DNA of 64,000 nucleotides from Paramecium sonneborni (lineage: Eukaryota > Ciliophora > Oligohymenophorea > Peniculida > Parameciidae), in contig CAJJDN010000007.1 in assembly GCA_905182985.1 (NCBI GenBank), forward strand, positions 279,179-343,178. Direction: 5' to 3'. The stretch's first letter is position 1. Each line of letters opens with the position of its first letter. The notes beneath the pieces were generated by a model. The model saw nothing but the letters and a program-made list of their open reading frames with translations, was not told where the DNA came from and ran no database searches. The position numbers and the translations under genes are program-made. Shown here in pieces: positions 37,778-48,648 of the stretch.

Positions 37778-38140
37778 TTATTTGTACTGCTTTTGAATAA
37801 AGAATAGAAGTAATTCTATAAATAAATTTAGTATTATTCATTGATTTTAAATTCTACTCTTTGTCCATCATTATAAAATCAATCTCAAAGTCAATTTAAA
37901 TTTTGTTCTCTTTAAGCTAATTTCAGTTTTGAAGGAGTTGGTATTATAATTTATGAAGAAGATCAAACAATTATTATAATATTTGGAATAATATTAATAA
38001 TAATAATTTTGATATTGTTGATAATCTTGGTATATTGCAGGAAACGTTTATATTAAAGTTTAAGTGAATAAGAAGAAAAATAAATAGAAGAATATTCTAA
38101 TAGAAAATTTAATACAGAGAATTTTAGAACAATGATTTGA
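36346..38140 (+). CDS. Type I membrane protein with large unknown ectodomain
   Basis: Predicted 575 aa; introns 36501-36520, 36986-37010 and 37810-37831 (20, 25, 22 nt); exact 576 codons. The N-terminus MFMIYIIFLVCQVFG is a signal peptide. About 480 residues of predicted lumenal/extracellular sequence follow, rich in beta-strand-like hydrophobic-aromatic alternation with phrases such as TYPHTGVDIYKMNQEGYLYF and YDFDKVNQKF that recall beta-propeller blades. A single transmembrane helix (IIIIFGIILIIIILILLIIL) ends in YCRKR, and a Glu/Gln/Ser-rich cytoplasmic tail follows. No named family is recognised. A cargo receptor or surface protein is possible but unproven. The 5' 1.4 kb also appears at 34678 because of contig overlap. 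Confidence 0.75.
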
Positions 38141-38193
38141 GTTTGTATGTTTTAACAAATAAATAATTTATTTATTTTTTTTTTTATTAATAA

Positions 38194-39097
38194 ATGTCAT
38201 AAGATTAATTATTGTAAAAGAATGAAGAGGAAACTTAGTCATATGCTTTACAATATTAAAAGTAAAAATAATAGTATCTTCCTTCTTCTGATGATCATTA
38301 AATTGAAGTTTAGGATTCATAAAAAGAAGAATTATTAAAAAAGATAGAAATATTGGAAAGTAAATTAAAGAATACAATTGATGATAAACCTTATAGTGAA
38401 TTAATGAGAATATTAATATGGGAAGCATTAGGAACAGCATTTTTTGCTTATGGTATAGTTTGTTCTAGAGGAAATGATGTAATGTTAAGTGTATATTTAT
38501 TTGGTGCAATATTTTTAATTGGTAAAATTACAGGTGGACATGTAAATCCAGCTGTTTCAATGTCCTTTTATAGTTCTAATGAAATTAGTGCATTTACAAT
38601 GAGAGTATATTGGGCAGCTTAAGTAGGTGGAGCAATTGCAGGTGCTTTAGCAGCATTTGTAATTGTTGGAAGAGTTACATCTCCCTATATAGAAACTTAA
38701 CCAATTGAATGGATGATAGCAGATTTTTGTGGAGAAGTACGTTTATACATTATTTAGGCACTTGGAACTTTTATTTTTTGTTTATTCATTCATATCTAAG
38801 TACATCCTTAAACTTAATTAACAGATAATAATCTAATAGGTATTGGAATTATTGCCACTGCTTTATACTTTGGAAGAATTCTCACTTATCACACAGGAGG
38901 TATGTTTTACTATCATAAAAGGTTGTTTAAATCCAGCTATGGGCGTAGGATTGGGAATCTTTGAGTCTTTATAAGATGGCAATTGGGATAGATTGATTAA
39001 TATATGGATTTATATTTTTGGCCCATTTTCTGGTGCTTCCTTAGCTTCTGAATTTTATAGAAGTGTATATGTAGGATTGTTGCCTAAGAAATAATGA
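38194..39097 (+). CDS. Aquaporin/MIP-family channel
   Basis: Predicted 286 aa with introns 38737-38757 (21 nt) and 38900-38921 (22 nt). After a 70-residue Gln/Glu-rich, probably coiled N-terminal extension come six hydrophobic segments with both hallmark half-helix motifs: NPA at about 119-121 (GHVNPAVSM) and NPA at about 233-235 (GCLNPAMGVG). The first membrane helix carries the conserved Glu (WEALGTAFFAYG). The fold conducts water or small neutral solutes, but the selectivity cannot be set from what I can see. In Paramecium such channels could serve the contractile vacuole or the surface membrane. The N-terminal extension is longer than in most MIPs. Confidence 0.9.
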
Positions 39098-39377
39098 TAT
39101 ATCATTAATAAACAATCTAAATCATAACTTTATTATTTTTTTTTCATACAAGAATAAAAAATCTCATAAACTTACAATTCCATCGTTATCTATACCTCTT
39201 ATTTCGATTCTAATTTTAAACCTTTTTAATAATCTTTATAATAAAAAATCCTTACGATATATTAAAAAAAAATATATATTTATATATCATAATCAATTTA
39301 AATAAATTATTATAAATAATTTAAAATAATAGATAAGTTATTCTCAATAGATCTCTTTTTATTTTCATTGTATTATA

Positions 39378-39581
39378 AATGAAAAAAAGATTAAAATTGA
39401 TTTTTAATTATTAATTTAATTTTTTGAATGAAGTTATTGAATTTAATTAATCAATTTATTTATCGACGTTGGTTTTATTTGATTTTGCCAACTTGCATAA
39501 ATAAAGTTATAAAATTAATTCAATATTTTCATTCAAAAAATTAAATACTAATCAAAAATCAACTTTAATCTTTTTTTCATT
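39378..39581. repeat. 204-bp imperfect inverted repeat (hairpin-forming)
   Basis: The left arm, 39378-39472 (starting AATGAAAAAAAGATTAAA, ending CGACGTTGG), pairs with the right arm, 39488-39581 (starting CCAACTTGCATAAATAAAG, ending TTTAATCTTTTTTTCATT). By eye about 85% of positions are complementary, with one or two small indels. The loop is 15 bp (39473-39487). It lies between the aquaporin stop and the WD40-like gene, ending about 33 bp before the copy of that start codon at 39615. The same element recurs at 40573-40776 in the overlap copy. Confidence 0.8.
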
Positions 39582-39614
39582 AATAAGACTTATTTATTAA
39601 TTTTTTTAATTAAA

Positions 39615-40272
39615 ATGAATTAGGAACTTTAAATAACTTGTATCTCTTTAACTAATAATTTTATTGTAGTTTGTAATACTGATCAGCTTTTATTTTTCAA
39701 TAGAAAAACGAATGAAAAATTATCATATGAGCAAAAATAAATATTGGTTTACACATTTGCTTTTGATGAAGAGACATCTAAAATTGCAGTAGACTCAGAA
39801 GATAATTCAATTTTGATTTTACAAATTGTAAATTAGAAAATATAGAGAATATTTTAAAGCTCTCCAGCACATTTTAACTAAATAAGAGGCTTAGTATTCT
39901 ATGAATAAGGGAAAAAATTAATCACTTGTAGCCATGATGAAATGATATTTATATGGGATTTGGAAACTTTTCAAGTGTTACATTAAATTAATTAGTTGAA
40001 AGGAAAAATATAACATTTGACATTATTTCATAACTAAAAATTCTTCACAACAATTAGCTCTGAAGGATATTCATTATTTTATAACCTACATAATAGAAAA
40101 GTTTTCTATTGTACAAATAGAATCAATGAAAGAGCTTAAGAAATATGTGGAATAAAATAAAATTTAATGAAAAACGAGAAGGTTCTAGTATTAATAGATA
40201 ATAAAATAAAAATGATTAGTTTAAATAAATAAAAAATTTTGAGAGTACTGTAATTTGATGGAGAATATTAAG
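39615..40272 (+). pseudogene. Truncated duplicate of the WD40-like gene (assembly artefact)
   Basis: The same start and first 219 codons as the gene at 40810, cut off at the gap n at 40273. It is a copy made by contig overlap and not a real paralogue. Confidence 0.85.
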
Positions 40273-40273
40273 N
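40273..40273. other. Assembly gap (single n)
   Basis: A single ambiguous base at a contig join, flanked by 1194-bp duplicates. Confidence 0.95.
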
Positions 40274-41467
40274 GTTGCCTAAGAAATAATGATATATCAT
40301 TAATAAACAATCTAAATCATAACTTTATTATTTTTTTTTCATACAAGAATAAAAAATCTCATAAACTTACAATTCCATCGTTATCTATACCTCTTATTTC
40401 GATTCTAATTTTAAACCTTTTTAATAATCTTTATAATAAAAAATCCTTACGATATATTAAAAAAAAATATATATTTATATATCATAATCAATTTAAATAA
40501 ATTATTATAAATAATTTAAAATAATAGATAAGTTATTCTCAATAGATCTCTTTTTATTTTCATTGTATTATAAATGAAAAAAAGATTAAAATTGATTTTT
40601 AATTATTAATTTAATTTTTTGAATGAAGTTATTGAATTTAATTAATCAATTTATTTATCGACGTTGGTTTTATTTGATTTTGCCAACTTGCATAAATAAA
40701 GTTATAAAATTAATTCAATATTTTCATTCAAAAAATTAAATACTAATCAAAAATCAACTTTAATCTTTTTTTCATTAATAAGACTTATTTATTAATTTTT
40801 TTAATTAAAATGAATTAGGAACTTTAAATAACTTGTATCTCTTTAACTAATAATTTTATTGTAGTTTGTAATACTGATCAGCTTTTATTTTTCAATAGAA
40901 AAACGAATGAAAAATTATCATATGAGCAAAAATAAATATTGGTTTACACATTTGCTTTTGATGAAGAGACATCTAAAATTGCAGTAGACTCAGAAGATAA
41001 TTCAATTTTGATTTTACAAATTGTAAATTAGAAAATATAGAGAATATTTTAAAGCTCTCCAGCACATTTTAACTAAATAAGAGGCTTAGTATTCTATGAA
41101 TAAGGGAAAAAATTAATCACTTGTAGCCATGATGAAATGATATTTATATGGGATTTGGAAACTTTTCAAGTGTTACATTAAATTAATTAGTTGAAAGGAA
41201 AAATATAACATTTGACATTATTTCATAACTAAAAATTCTTCACAACAATTAGCTCTGAAGGATATTCATTATTTTATAACCTACATAATAGAAAAGTTTT
41301 CTATTGTACAAATAGAATCAATGAAAGAGCTTAAGAAATATGTGGAATAAAATAAAATTTAATGAAAAACGAGAAGGTTCTAGTATTAATAGATAATAAA
41401 ATAAAAATGATTAGTTTAAATAAATAAAAAATTTTGAGAGTACTGTAATTTGATGGAGAATATTAAG
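40274..41467. repeat. Right copy of 1194-bp direct duplication
   Basis: The counterpart of 39079-40272. It includes the second appearance of the inverted repeat (40573-40776) and most of the intact WD40-like gene. The standard-code ORF at its left edge is just intergenic sequence. Confidence 0.9.
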
Positions 41468-41673
41468 AAGCTTAATTTTGTTTAAATGATAGAGCTTTAC
41501 TTTTAATTAATTATATCGATATAAAGTTATTTGATCATCAAACAGGTATTATCTTGAAGACAATACCCTTGCAAAATTAGGTGCACTGTTATAGTTTAGA
41601 TAAGGAAAATGATATACTTGTTTATGGAAATTTTTATGGAAGTAATTATAATAAGTTAGATTTAAGAATTTGA
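40810..41673 (+). CDS. WD40-like beta-propeller protein
   Basis: Predicted 287 aa without introns: ATG at 40810, TGA at 41671. Blade-like repeats run through the whole protein, for example ILVYTFAFDEETSKIAVDSE, FYEQGKKLITCSHDEMIFIWDLE (a clear WD-type unit with S-H-D and W-D) and later weaker blades with LFDHQTG and KENDILVYGNF. Five to seven blades can be counted loosely. Such proteins are protein-interaction platforms, and no partner is evident. The start codon lies about 33 bp downstream of the 204-bp inverted repeat, so that element falls within the likely promoter or 5' UTR. Confidence 0.75.
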
Positions 41674-41826
41674 TTTAAATTTATGTTGGTTTAATTTCAT
41701 TTATATAGTTAAAGCTGCTAAAATAAATATGCACAATATGGCATATTGTAATATTAATTTCTTTATTTATTCTAAACAAATAATCGATGAAGTCATCGGA
41801 TTTATAATTTAATTATTTTTTATAAA

Positions 41827-43186
41827 ATGGGAAAACTTATGATTTTATTAACTCTTCTAATAGGTTTCTCATTTGAATCCTTTACGTTTATAGATTAAAA
41901 GAGTATGAAAATAATTTTATTCTTAAGATTTCTATAAATAATTAGAACCTTTAACAGATTTTTATTCTGAAACAGGATATATTGGTGTTAATGATTAAGA
42001 AAATGGAAATAATCAATTCTTTTATCATTTATTTTTAAAAGAAGGTACTTAAGAAATAGCAGATGTTAAAAAAGATGATAATTTTATATTATGGTTAAAT
42101 GGTGGACCAGGATGTGCATCTTTAATGCATATTTTCTAAAATGTAGGGCCATATCATGTATATAAAAAAGGTGATAATGATTACTCAATTAAGAAAGGAG
42201 AAAATACATGGAATAAAGTAGCTCATGTTATTTTTATTGATTAACCTTTTGATGTAGGATTGAGTTATTCAAATCCAAATTTAAATGTAGACAGTTCAGA
42301 TTTAGCTGGATTATACTTAGTGGAATTTTTTAGAATATTTTTTGAATATAGACCTCAATTTAAATAAACTAAATTTTATGTATTTGGTGTAAGTTTTGGT
42401 GGTCATTATGTTCCAGCAGTAGGAGCTGCATTAGCAAAATCAAATTTAGAAATGAATTTTTAAGGGATAGCATTTGGAAATGGATGGACAGATGCACTTT
42501 TATAATATTAAAGTTATGCTCCTATGCTTTATTCTTTAGGTATTTTCAATGAAAAAAAAAGAAAATTAACTGAAAATTAAATGGCTAAAGCATAAGAAGA
42601 TGTTTTAAATTAATAATATTAAATGTCAACTACTGATGGTTTTGCAGGAATATTTATTATTCTTTCTGTTTTTACAGGAAAAGTTAGTCCATATGACTAT
42701 TAAGATTATTTAAATCAAGAATAACCAGAAGATATGTATAGTGGATTTATAAATTAGTATAAAAAATAATTTGGAGCTCCTGATGATATTTTTTACTCTC
42801 CATGTAATGGTTAAGTTGAATAAAATTTTTTTATTGATATATCAGTTTCTCAAAAACACAATGTAGAATTTCTATTAAATAAAGGAAAAAAAGTAATGAT
42901 TTATCAAGGATCTAGAGATATTATTTGTAATACACCATCTATAAATTATGTGGTAAATTAATTAGATTGGAAAGATATCTATGAATGGAAAAAATAACAA
43001 AAATAAACATTTAAAGCTAAACGAGAAGGTTATGATATTGAAGAAACAGCAGGAACAATTAAAAAATATAAAAATTTCTATTATGCAACAATTTATAATG
43101 CAGGACATATGGCTCCAAATAATATACCTATTGCTTCATTAAAAATGTTAACTCATTTTTTAAATGATGATGATATTTGGAATTGA
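41827..43186 (+). CDS. Serine carboxypeptidase (peptidase family S10)
   Basis: Predicted 444 aa with one intron at 41903-41927 (25 nt). It has an N-terminal signal peptide (MILLTLLIGFSFES). The family motif LWLNGGPGCAS lies at about 80-90. The catalytic triad is visible: Ser 181 in FGVSFGGHYVP, Asp 356 in YQGSRDIICN and His 419 in YNAGHMAPNN. The nucleophile elbow is GVSFGG rather than the usual GESYGG, a mild deviation: the Glu position that helps bind the substrate carboxylate is Val. Probably a lysosomal or secreted exopeptidase removing C-terminal residues at acidic pH. The length matches the family (about 450 aa). Confidence 0.92.
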
Positions 43187-43212
43187 AATTTATTTCATTA
43201 TTTTAAACAATT

Positions 43213-44812
43213 TCATGTTCTATAAAATAGATAATTTTAATATATAATCAAGTTTTCTTTAACAAAATTTATTACTACTTGTGTAAATTATTAAAATTAA
43301 TTTTACTCTTCTCCCATACTAGTTTTTGCTAAATTAATATGTGTATATAATACCTCATCAATTATTTTTTTTTATAAATTGCAAAACTTGATAAATTTTT
43401 CTGAGAAATCTGATACTGTATTTTCAAGATGATTACTTATTTCTGAAAATTATTAATAATTATAAAAAGCAAAAATGTTCTTTAACTCTTCCTGTAAAGT
43501 AGTTTCTTATGGCAGCATTACTGCTTAACAAACTTCTCTATTTTAAGTTAAATTACTATCCAATAAGGCTTTGATCTATATAGATGGTATTTCCCATCTA
43601 TTAAAGTCTTATTACGTGAATAGTTTATTTTTTTTTAACTCCAATCTTGATTTAAATTTTTCATATTCTTAATGTGCATTTTCTTTTTATTTTATAAACT
43701 ATTTTTGATAATTTTAGTTACTTCTTTTAAGGAGTTTATTGAATGATGATGAAATTTAAAAAAAAAACAAAGTTCTTCTTAAACAATTTTAATTTAAGCA
43801 GTTAAATTATTTCCCCATTAAACTAACATATTATTCATTGATATATAAAGAATATCTAATTTTGAAAATTTTCCTTAAGAAATTGATTAATTAAACTTAT
43901 TTGAAAATTAATACAATTCAGTACAGGTTTTCCCCATATTATAAATAGTATTTGATAATTGATCAAAATCTAATATTAATTATTTAGAATCTTTTCTTAA
44001 TTTTTTATAATTAATCTCTATTGAGCTTAATAAAAAAGTCGATTCATTATTATATGTAGTTAAATTATCATTTAATTATAATTAAATATATCCATCTAGA
44101 GAAATAATCTATTCTAATTTTGTCACTCTTGATATTTAAGTACTTAATTTTTATATATGTTTAAAATCTTTTTCTTCCTTTATTGATAAAAAAGCTTAGA
44201 ACCATTTATCATATCTTATTAATTCATATTGAAACAAATATTAAAGAAATTTCTATAATAATTATAGATCGATACTTCTAAGAATTTCATTCTCTTTAAT
44301 AAGTTAAGCTCTTAATCATTTTTCAATACAGTTTTTTTAGGTAAAGGAGGAATCTACTTAAAAAATTATAATACATATCGACCTGGGTATATTTTACTTA
44401 AAATTTCTTTTAGCCAAATGAAATCATTATATCTTCTTTATACATTCCATCCAATACATTCTGTATTAACTATATAATTATAATAAGATGCTGAAAGTAA
44501 ACCACCTTGAATTTTTTCAAATTTAGTAATATACACATTTAATTCTTTAGCCATAAGCAACATTTTTTTATCTTATAACTGGCATTAATAGAGTTTTTAG
44601 TAAAATCGATCATTATCTATTAATGGTTTAACCACTATTTCTTCATGTGATTCATTTTATGAAATTTATAATTATTAGTTTAAATTCTGCTGCAATTACT
44701 CTTCTTTTATTTAATGCTATTATTATTTCTCTTAAATCTAAATTTCCAATTAATTATTGTCATCAATTTCTGATTATCTGTAAGATACAATATCTAGGTC
44801 GATAATTTACAT
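43213..44812 (-). CDS. PX-domain sorting nexin (SNX1/2-type, PX-BAR)
   Basis: Predicted 517 aa on the minus strand; introns 44253-44275 and 43699-43721 (23 nt each); exact 518 codons. After a Gln/Glu-rich N-terminus, the PX domain is marked by GWNVQRRYNDFIWL and YPGRYVLQFFKQIPPLPKK, which include the basic residues that contact phosphatidylinositol 3-phosphate, and then by MKFLEKFLQYLFQYELIR. The remaining 300 residues are helical and resemble a BAR domain (SINSLKEFIKQKENAHQEYE, KNKLFTQQDFNRWEIP). Such nexins bend endosomal membrane and work in retromer-type sorting. It is convergent with the carboxypeptidase gene, with only 26 bp between stops. A possible extra 18-nt in-frame intron near 43600 was not called. 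Confidence 0.85.
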
Positions 44813-45968
44813 TTATGATTGATTTGTCGTCTAAAATAAATTTATTGCCTCCTAAAGTTCATGATAAGTCCATATATTAACATCCTATCCTCCTAAATTA
44901 TAAATAAATAAATAATACCGTTTACTTTTATTTATTCCATATAATCTTAAAAAGCTTAACAATCATATCCTTTATCATATATTTCTTTTCTCAATAATTA
45001 TTATTTTCTATTCAATTGTTCTGATTCATTTTAATATTACATTAGATATTTATAATTCTTTTAATTATGAAATTAAATTATCTAGATTTATTAATATTTT
45101 CTAAAAATAGAAAATATAATAATCAAATTTCTAAATAATTTTATGTTCGATTCTTTTGATGGTTTTAATATAAAAATTTATTAAATAGATTATTGATTTA
45201 AATAATAATTTTTCATTATTTATTTTATGTTTAATTTTATTATTTCTACTATTTTTGAATTTAATCAATTTATTAAAAGAATGAATTCTCAAATAAATTT
45301 TGATACTTCATACTTTTCAAATAAATATGCATAAATTATATTATAATTAATTTCTTTCTTAAAATGAAATAAAAAATTTTTGGACCTTTTTTTGCAATGT
45401 TATTTTTTTCTTAAAAACTAAATTTTAAATTGTTAATTTGATTGAGACTATTAATTTTATTCCTTATCTATAATTTACATTAAGTTGTTAAAATAATTTA
45501 TTCATCTGTTCTTCTTAGGATTAATCAAATAATTTTATTTTTTCTTAATGTGAAGTTTTTTTTTATAAATCTCTTTGATCTTATGCCTTTCTTTAATTTT
45601 ATTATAAAAACTACTCATAAAATTTATTTTTCTAAAATATTATTTATTAAATACAAAATTTAATTCCCAATATATTAATGCATTTCTTTATTTGATAACT
45701 TAATAATTTTCCTTAATTGTTTATTTCCTATTTTTTTTATCTATCTGTAATAATCAAGAACATTATTATTCAAATCTTATTTTATTTTATTGTTCAGAAA
45801 TAACTTTGATTTTTTGTCTTAATTACTTTCTTTTTTATCGTCATTAATTTTTTAACTAAATTTTCAAATACTTTTTCAAAAATAGGAAAGTAAGGATATT
45901 TTAGATAGAATATCAATATATGTAATAAAACAATAAATATTGAATTATATTAATTAATTTATAATTAT
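44813..45968. other. Intergenic region with one doubtful ORF
   Basis: About 1.15 kb between the divergent sorting-nexin and KH genes. It should contain both promoters. The only long ATG-initiated frame is the minus-strand ORF at 45317-45763, listed separately. Nothing else is recognised. Confidence 0.4.
45317..45763 (-). CDS. Hypothetical 148-residue Lys/Gln-rich ORF
   Basis: ATG at 45763, TGA at 45319. The translation starts MFLIITDRQKKQEINNQ, then has helical Lys/Gln stretches (FLQQNQRKAQDQRDLQKK) and ends NLCIFI. A candidate intron (GTAAATTATAGATAAGG...) is also present, and splicing it keeps the frame open with a different end. A 149-codon open stretch can arise by chance under a single-stop code, so this is only a candidate gene. 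No homology is recognised. Confidence 0.3.
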
Positions 45969-47737
45969 ATGTCTAAAGATCAAGTAGATGAATAAGGGTT
46001 ATCAGCGTAATCATCAAGATCGTAATCTCCCTAATAGTAATAAAGAAGAAATAAGTAATTTTAAATTGACTTTTTTATTGAATGGAAATATATCAAATCA
46101 GATGAATTGAAAAATATTTTAGAGGATGTGAAAGTAATGAAAATAGAATGATTTAGTCTCAATATGATATAAAATCCATTTAATTGAATCGAAATAACTA
46201 AATTCCTGGTTTAGAAGGCACTGCATTTTCAATTATTGAATCTGATGATAGCAAATTAAATTTATAATTAGAAGCCATCAATAAAATACTGTCATTGATT
46301 GAATAAAAAAAAAATCAAGTTTTTGAGATGATGATGTTGATACCTGAAGGTATGAAAATTCTATAATTATAGGAACTGTTTCATACTTAATAGGAACATC
46401 AGGAAAGTAAATTAAAAATATTCAACTTGAGACAAAAACAGATATTGTTGTTGTAAATGCTATAAATAAATTTTCCTTAAGATCAGTGAAGATAGCTGGT
46501 TAAGATATATTTATAATAAATTAGGTGAATCAAATTGCATATATAATGCCATTAAACTAATAACAAATAAATTACATCAAAGGGGAATTACTGAAGACGA
46601 TTATCTAAAGAGGGCTGAACCATTAGACCCAGGTAAAGTTATTACTAAGGTATTTCAAATTATTAAAAAGGTTTAACTTGTTTTTCTTGATGTAATAATA
46701 GATTACATTCTTAAGAATAAAGAGATAGAAAAAAAGTATTAAATAAAAATGAAAGCAAAAAATATAGATGAAATTCCAATAAAAGTAAGATAGAAATGAT
46801 GATAAATAGTATAAATTTAAAAAAGGTGAAGAAATATTACAATTAGTTGGAACTTTAAAAAATGTTTAAGAAGCAATAAAATAAATAATTCACAAGATTA
46901 GTAGTGAATTTAAGAAATTAGAATTTGATATAAGAGTAGTTATGCCAGCTAATTTTGCATCTAAATTGATAGGAGCTAGTATATAATGTTAAATATTAAT
47001 TTTTTCCAAGAGGGATGTCAAATAAAAGAACTTGCAAATAAATCTAAAGGAGCATAAATAAAAGTGATGTCTGATAAAGATGATTCTGATATAGGATTAT
47101 GTATGATTAAAAAAATAATTAGATTGCCTGGTTTAAGTGATAGGATCAGTAGAACGTAAATAAGAGGCTACAGTGTTAATTTTGGAATAGATAGAATGTT
47201 TTAAAAATGGAGGACCTGTATTAAAATAATTAAAAAGGTCCTTGAAAGCGGAAAGTACATAAATGAAAACCATGGATAAGAATTCAAAAACAATATGCAA
47301 ATTTAAGATATGAAATAAAAAATGTTGGATCAAAATAATTAATTAATCAGATAGAAATCTTCATCATCCAGATCTATAAGAAGATTGAGATCCAGATCAG
47401 AATCAAATAAAAGACATAAAAAATCTAAGAAATCTAGATCAACTAGGTACTTCTAATCAATAGAAAAAGTTCAAATAAACGAAAAATCAAATAAAATCCA
47501 TTTTAGACAAAGTTAGTAGTGCCAACCTATTTAATTGAATAAATTAAGAAAAAATTAAATCGTATTGGAAGAGAAGAAGGAGTTTATATTAAAGGAGATG
47601 ATAGAGTTACAATATATTATTTAATAATTTAGGAATTTAGAGATGAGTTTGTTCTTAAATTGAGAGGTGAAATGAAAAACTGTTTGACTGTAATCTAGCA
47701 TATTTTAATTGAATAATGTAAATTATAAAGAAGATGA
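45969..47737 (+). CDS. Multi-KH-domain RNA-binding protein with RS-rich segment
   Basis: Predicted 517 aa from ten exons; nine introns of 20-32 nt at 46134, 46350, 46499, 46650, 46785, 46979, 47101, 47218 and 47447; exact 518 codons. Two clear KH domains carry the RNA-binding GXXG loop: YLIGTSGKQIKNI (about residue 125) and KLIGAKGCQIKEL (about 300), each followed by the variable loop and the final helix (IGSVERKQEATVLILEQI). A degenerate KH-like unit lies between them and another at the C-terminus (LKLRGEMKNCLTVIQHILIEQ). Between the last two is an Arg/Ser-rich stretch (SSSSRSIRRLRSRSESNKR) typical of splicing factors. It resembles PCBP/NOVA-type poly(C)-binding or splicing regulators. This is the most intron-dense gene in the window. 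Confidence 0.85.
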
Positions 47738-47814
47738 AAATCAATATAATTATTAAGAATATTTACTCAATAATAATTATTATATAATTTATTATTTTAT
47801 ATTTTTCTATTTAG

Positions 47815-48234
47815 ATGAAATAAATATTGAATTTTTAAAATTCAAGATCATTTGAAGAGAGAAAAAATGAAACTGATAATTGTAAATAACTTTATCCAAA
47901 TGATGTATTGGTAGTTGTTGAATAATCTAATAAAAGTAAATTGCCATAAAAAAACTTTATAAAGTAATCTCTAAATTTTTAAATAGATTCAAAATGTCAA
48001 ACAATTTAGCAATTATGTGTGTACTACAATATATTAAAACTAAAATACAAATTTCATAATATGATTCAATAAACCTATATTGTGGCAAAACTTAATTGAG
48101 AGTAGGTATAAAAGAATAATAACTTTAAAGATTAAACTTTAAAAGAATTACATCAATAATTTAAGGACTTAGATGGTTTTCTTTATATCAATTATATGGA
48201 AATGAATTCATTCGGTAAATAATACCAAAATTGA
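47815..48234 (+). CDS. Hypothetical protein, 131 residues
   Basis: ATG at 47815, only 78 bp after the KH gene stop. One tentative 24-nt intron at 48082-48105 starts with GTGGCA, unlike the usual GTA. With it the frame extends to TGA at 48232 (132 codons); without it the frame ends at TGA near 48099. The translation contains YPNDVLVVVEQSNKSKLPQK and KELHQQFKDLDGFLYIN. No family is recognised. It is a plausible small gene, but the intron is weak. Confidence 0.45.
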
Positions 48235-48359
48235 TATTTTCAATTTATTTTATCATTTTCTATAATTTTCTACTTCAAAACATTTAATTTTTTTCAATGA
48301 TAATTAAAAGAAATGTGTATCAAAAATTTACTTACCTATATCAAAATCAATAGTTCTAG

Positions 48360-48648
48360 TTCTATTATAAATGTCATTTCATATACCAATTGCCTAAAAT
48401 GTTGAATAATAATAATACGTTTATCCACATCAGATTCCTATAACTTGATTGGTCATTTTTGAAATTCTAACTCCAGCATTACAGATTAATATTCCAATTA
48501 ATTTTGTTTTTAATACTTCATTAAGTACATAAATTGCAAAATTATTCTATTAGCAACTTTAATTTGTAAATGTTCTTTTATCATTTATTTAATATCCCTT
48601 CTATTCAAATAACCAACAATAAAATATTTTTTATATTTTAATGCTTCA
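48360..48648 (-). pseudogene. Short-chain dehydrogenase-like remnant with frameshifts
   Basis: On the minus strand one frame gives EALKYKKYFIVGYLNRRDIK. A second frame gives NFAIYVLNEVLKTKLIGILICNAGVR, which strongly recalls the short-chain dehydrogenase motif that leads into N-N-A-G after strand beta-4. TGA codons follow in that frame, and the preceding part lies in another frame with no GT...AG join between them. This looks like a decayed SDR fragment. Upstream Rossmann (TGxxxGxG) and downstream YxxxK motifs were not found. Confidence 0.35.

Larger units (their letters stand above)
39079..40272. repeat. Left copy of 1194-bp direct duplication flanking gap at 40273
   Basis: Matches 40274-41467 at an offset of 1195 bp, from GTTGCCTAAGAAATAATGAT (the 3' end of the aquaporin gene) to GGAGAATATTAAG. 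The n at 40273 separates the copies. Unmerged contig overlap. Confidence 0.9.

Noticed and set aside
34678..38140. A tandem pair of membrane-protein genes
   Set aside because: The two copies are identical wherever compared and meet at an n, as at every other gap in the window, so this is contig overlap rather than gene duplication.
38168..38440. Minus-strand hydrophobic ORF overlapping the aquaporin 5' end
   Set aside because: It is the complement of the Lys/Gln-rich N-terminal extension of the aquaporin. The plus strand has a full family match.
43600..43625. 18-nt intron (GTAATAAGACTTTAATAG) in the sorting nexin
   Set aside because: It is in frame, and the unspliced reading FTQQDFNRWEIP fits sorting nexins well, so it was left as exon.
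47447..47463. 17-nt intron in the KH gene
   Set aside because: A 23-nt version ending at 47469 keeps the frame and fits the size range of all other introns, so I used that.
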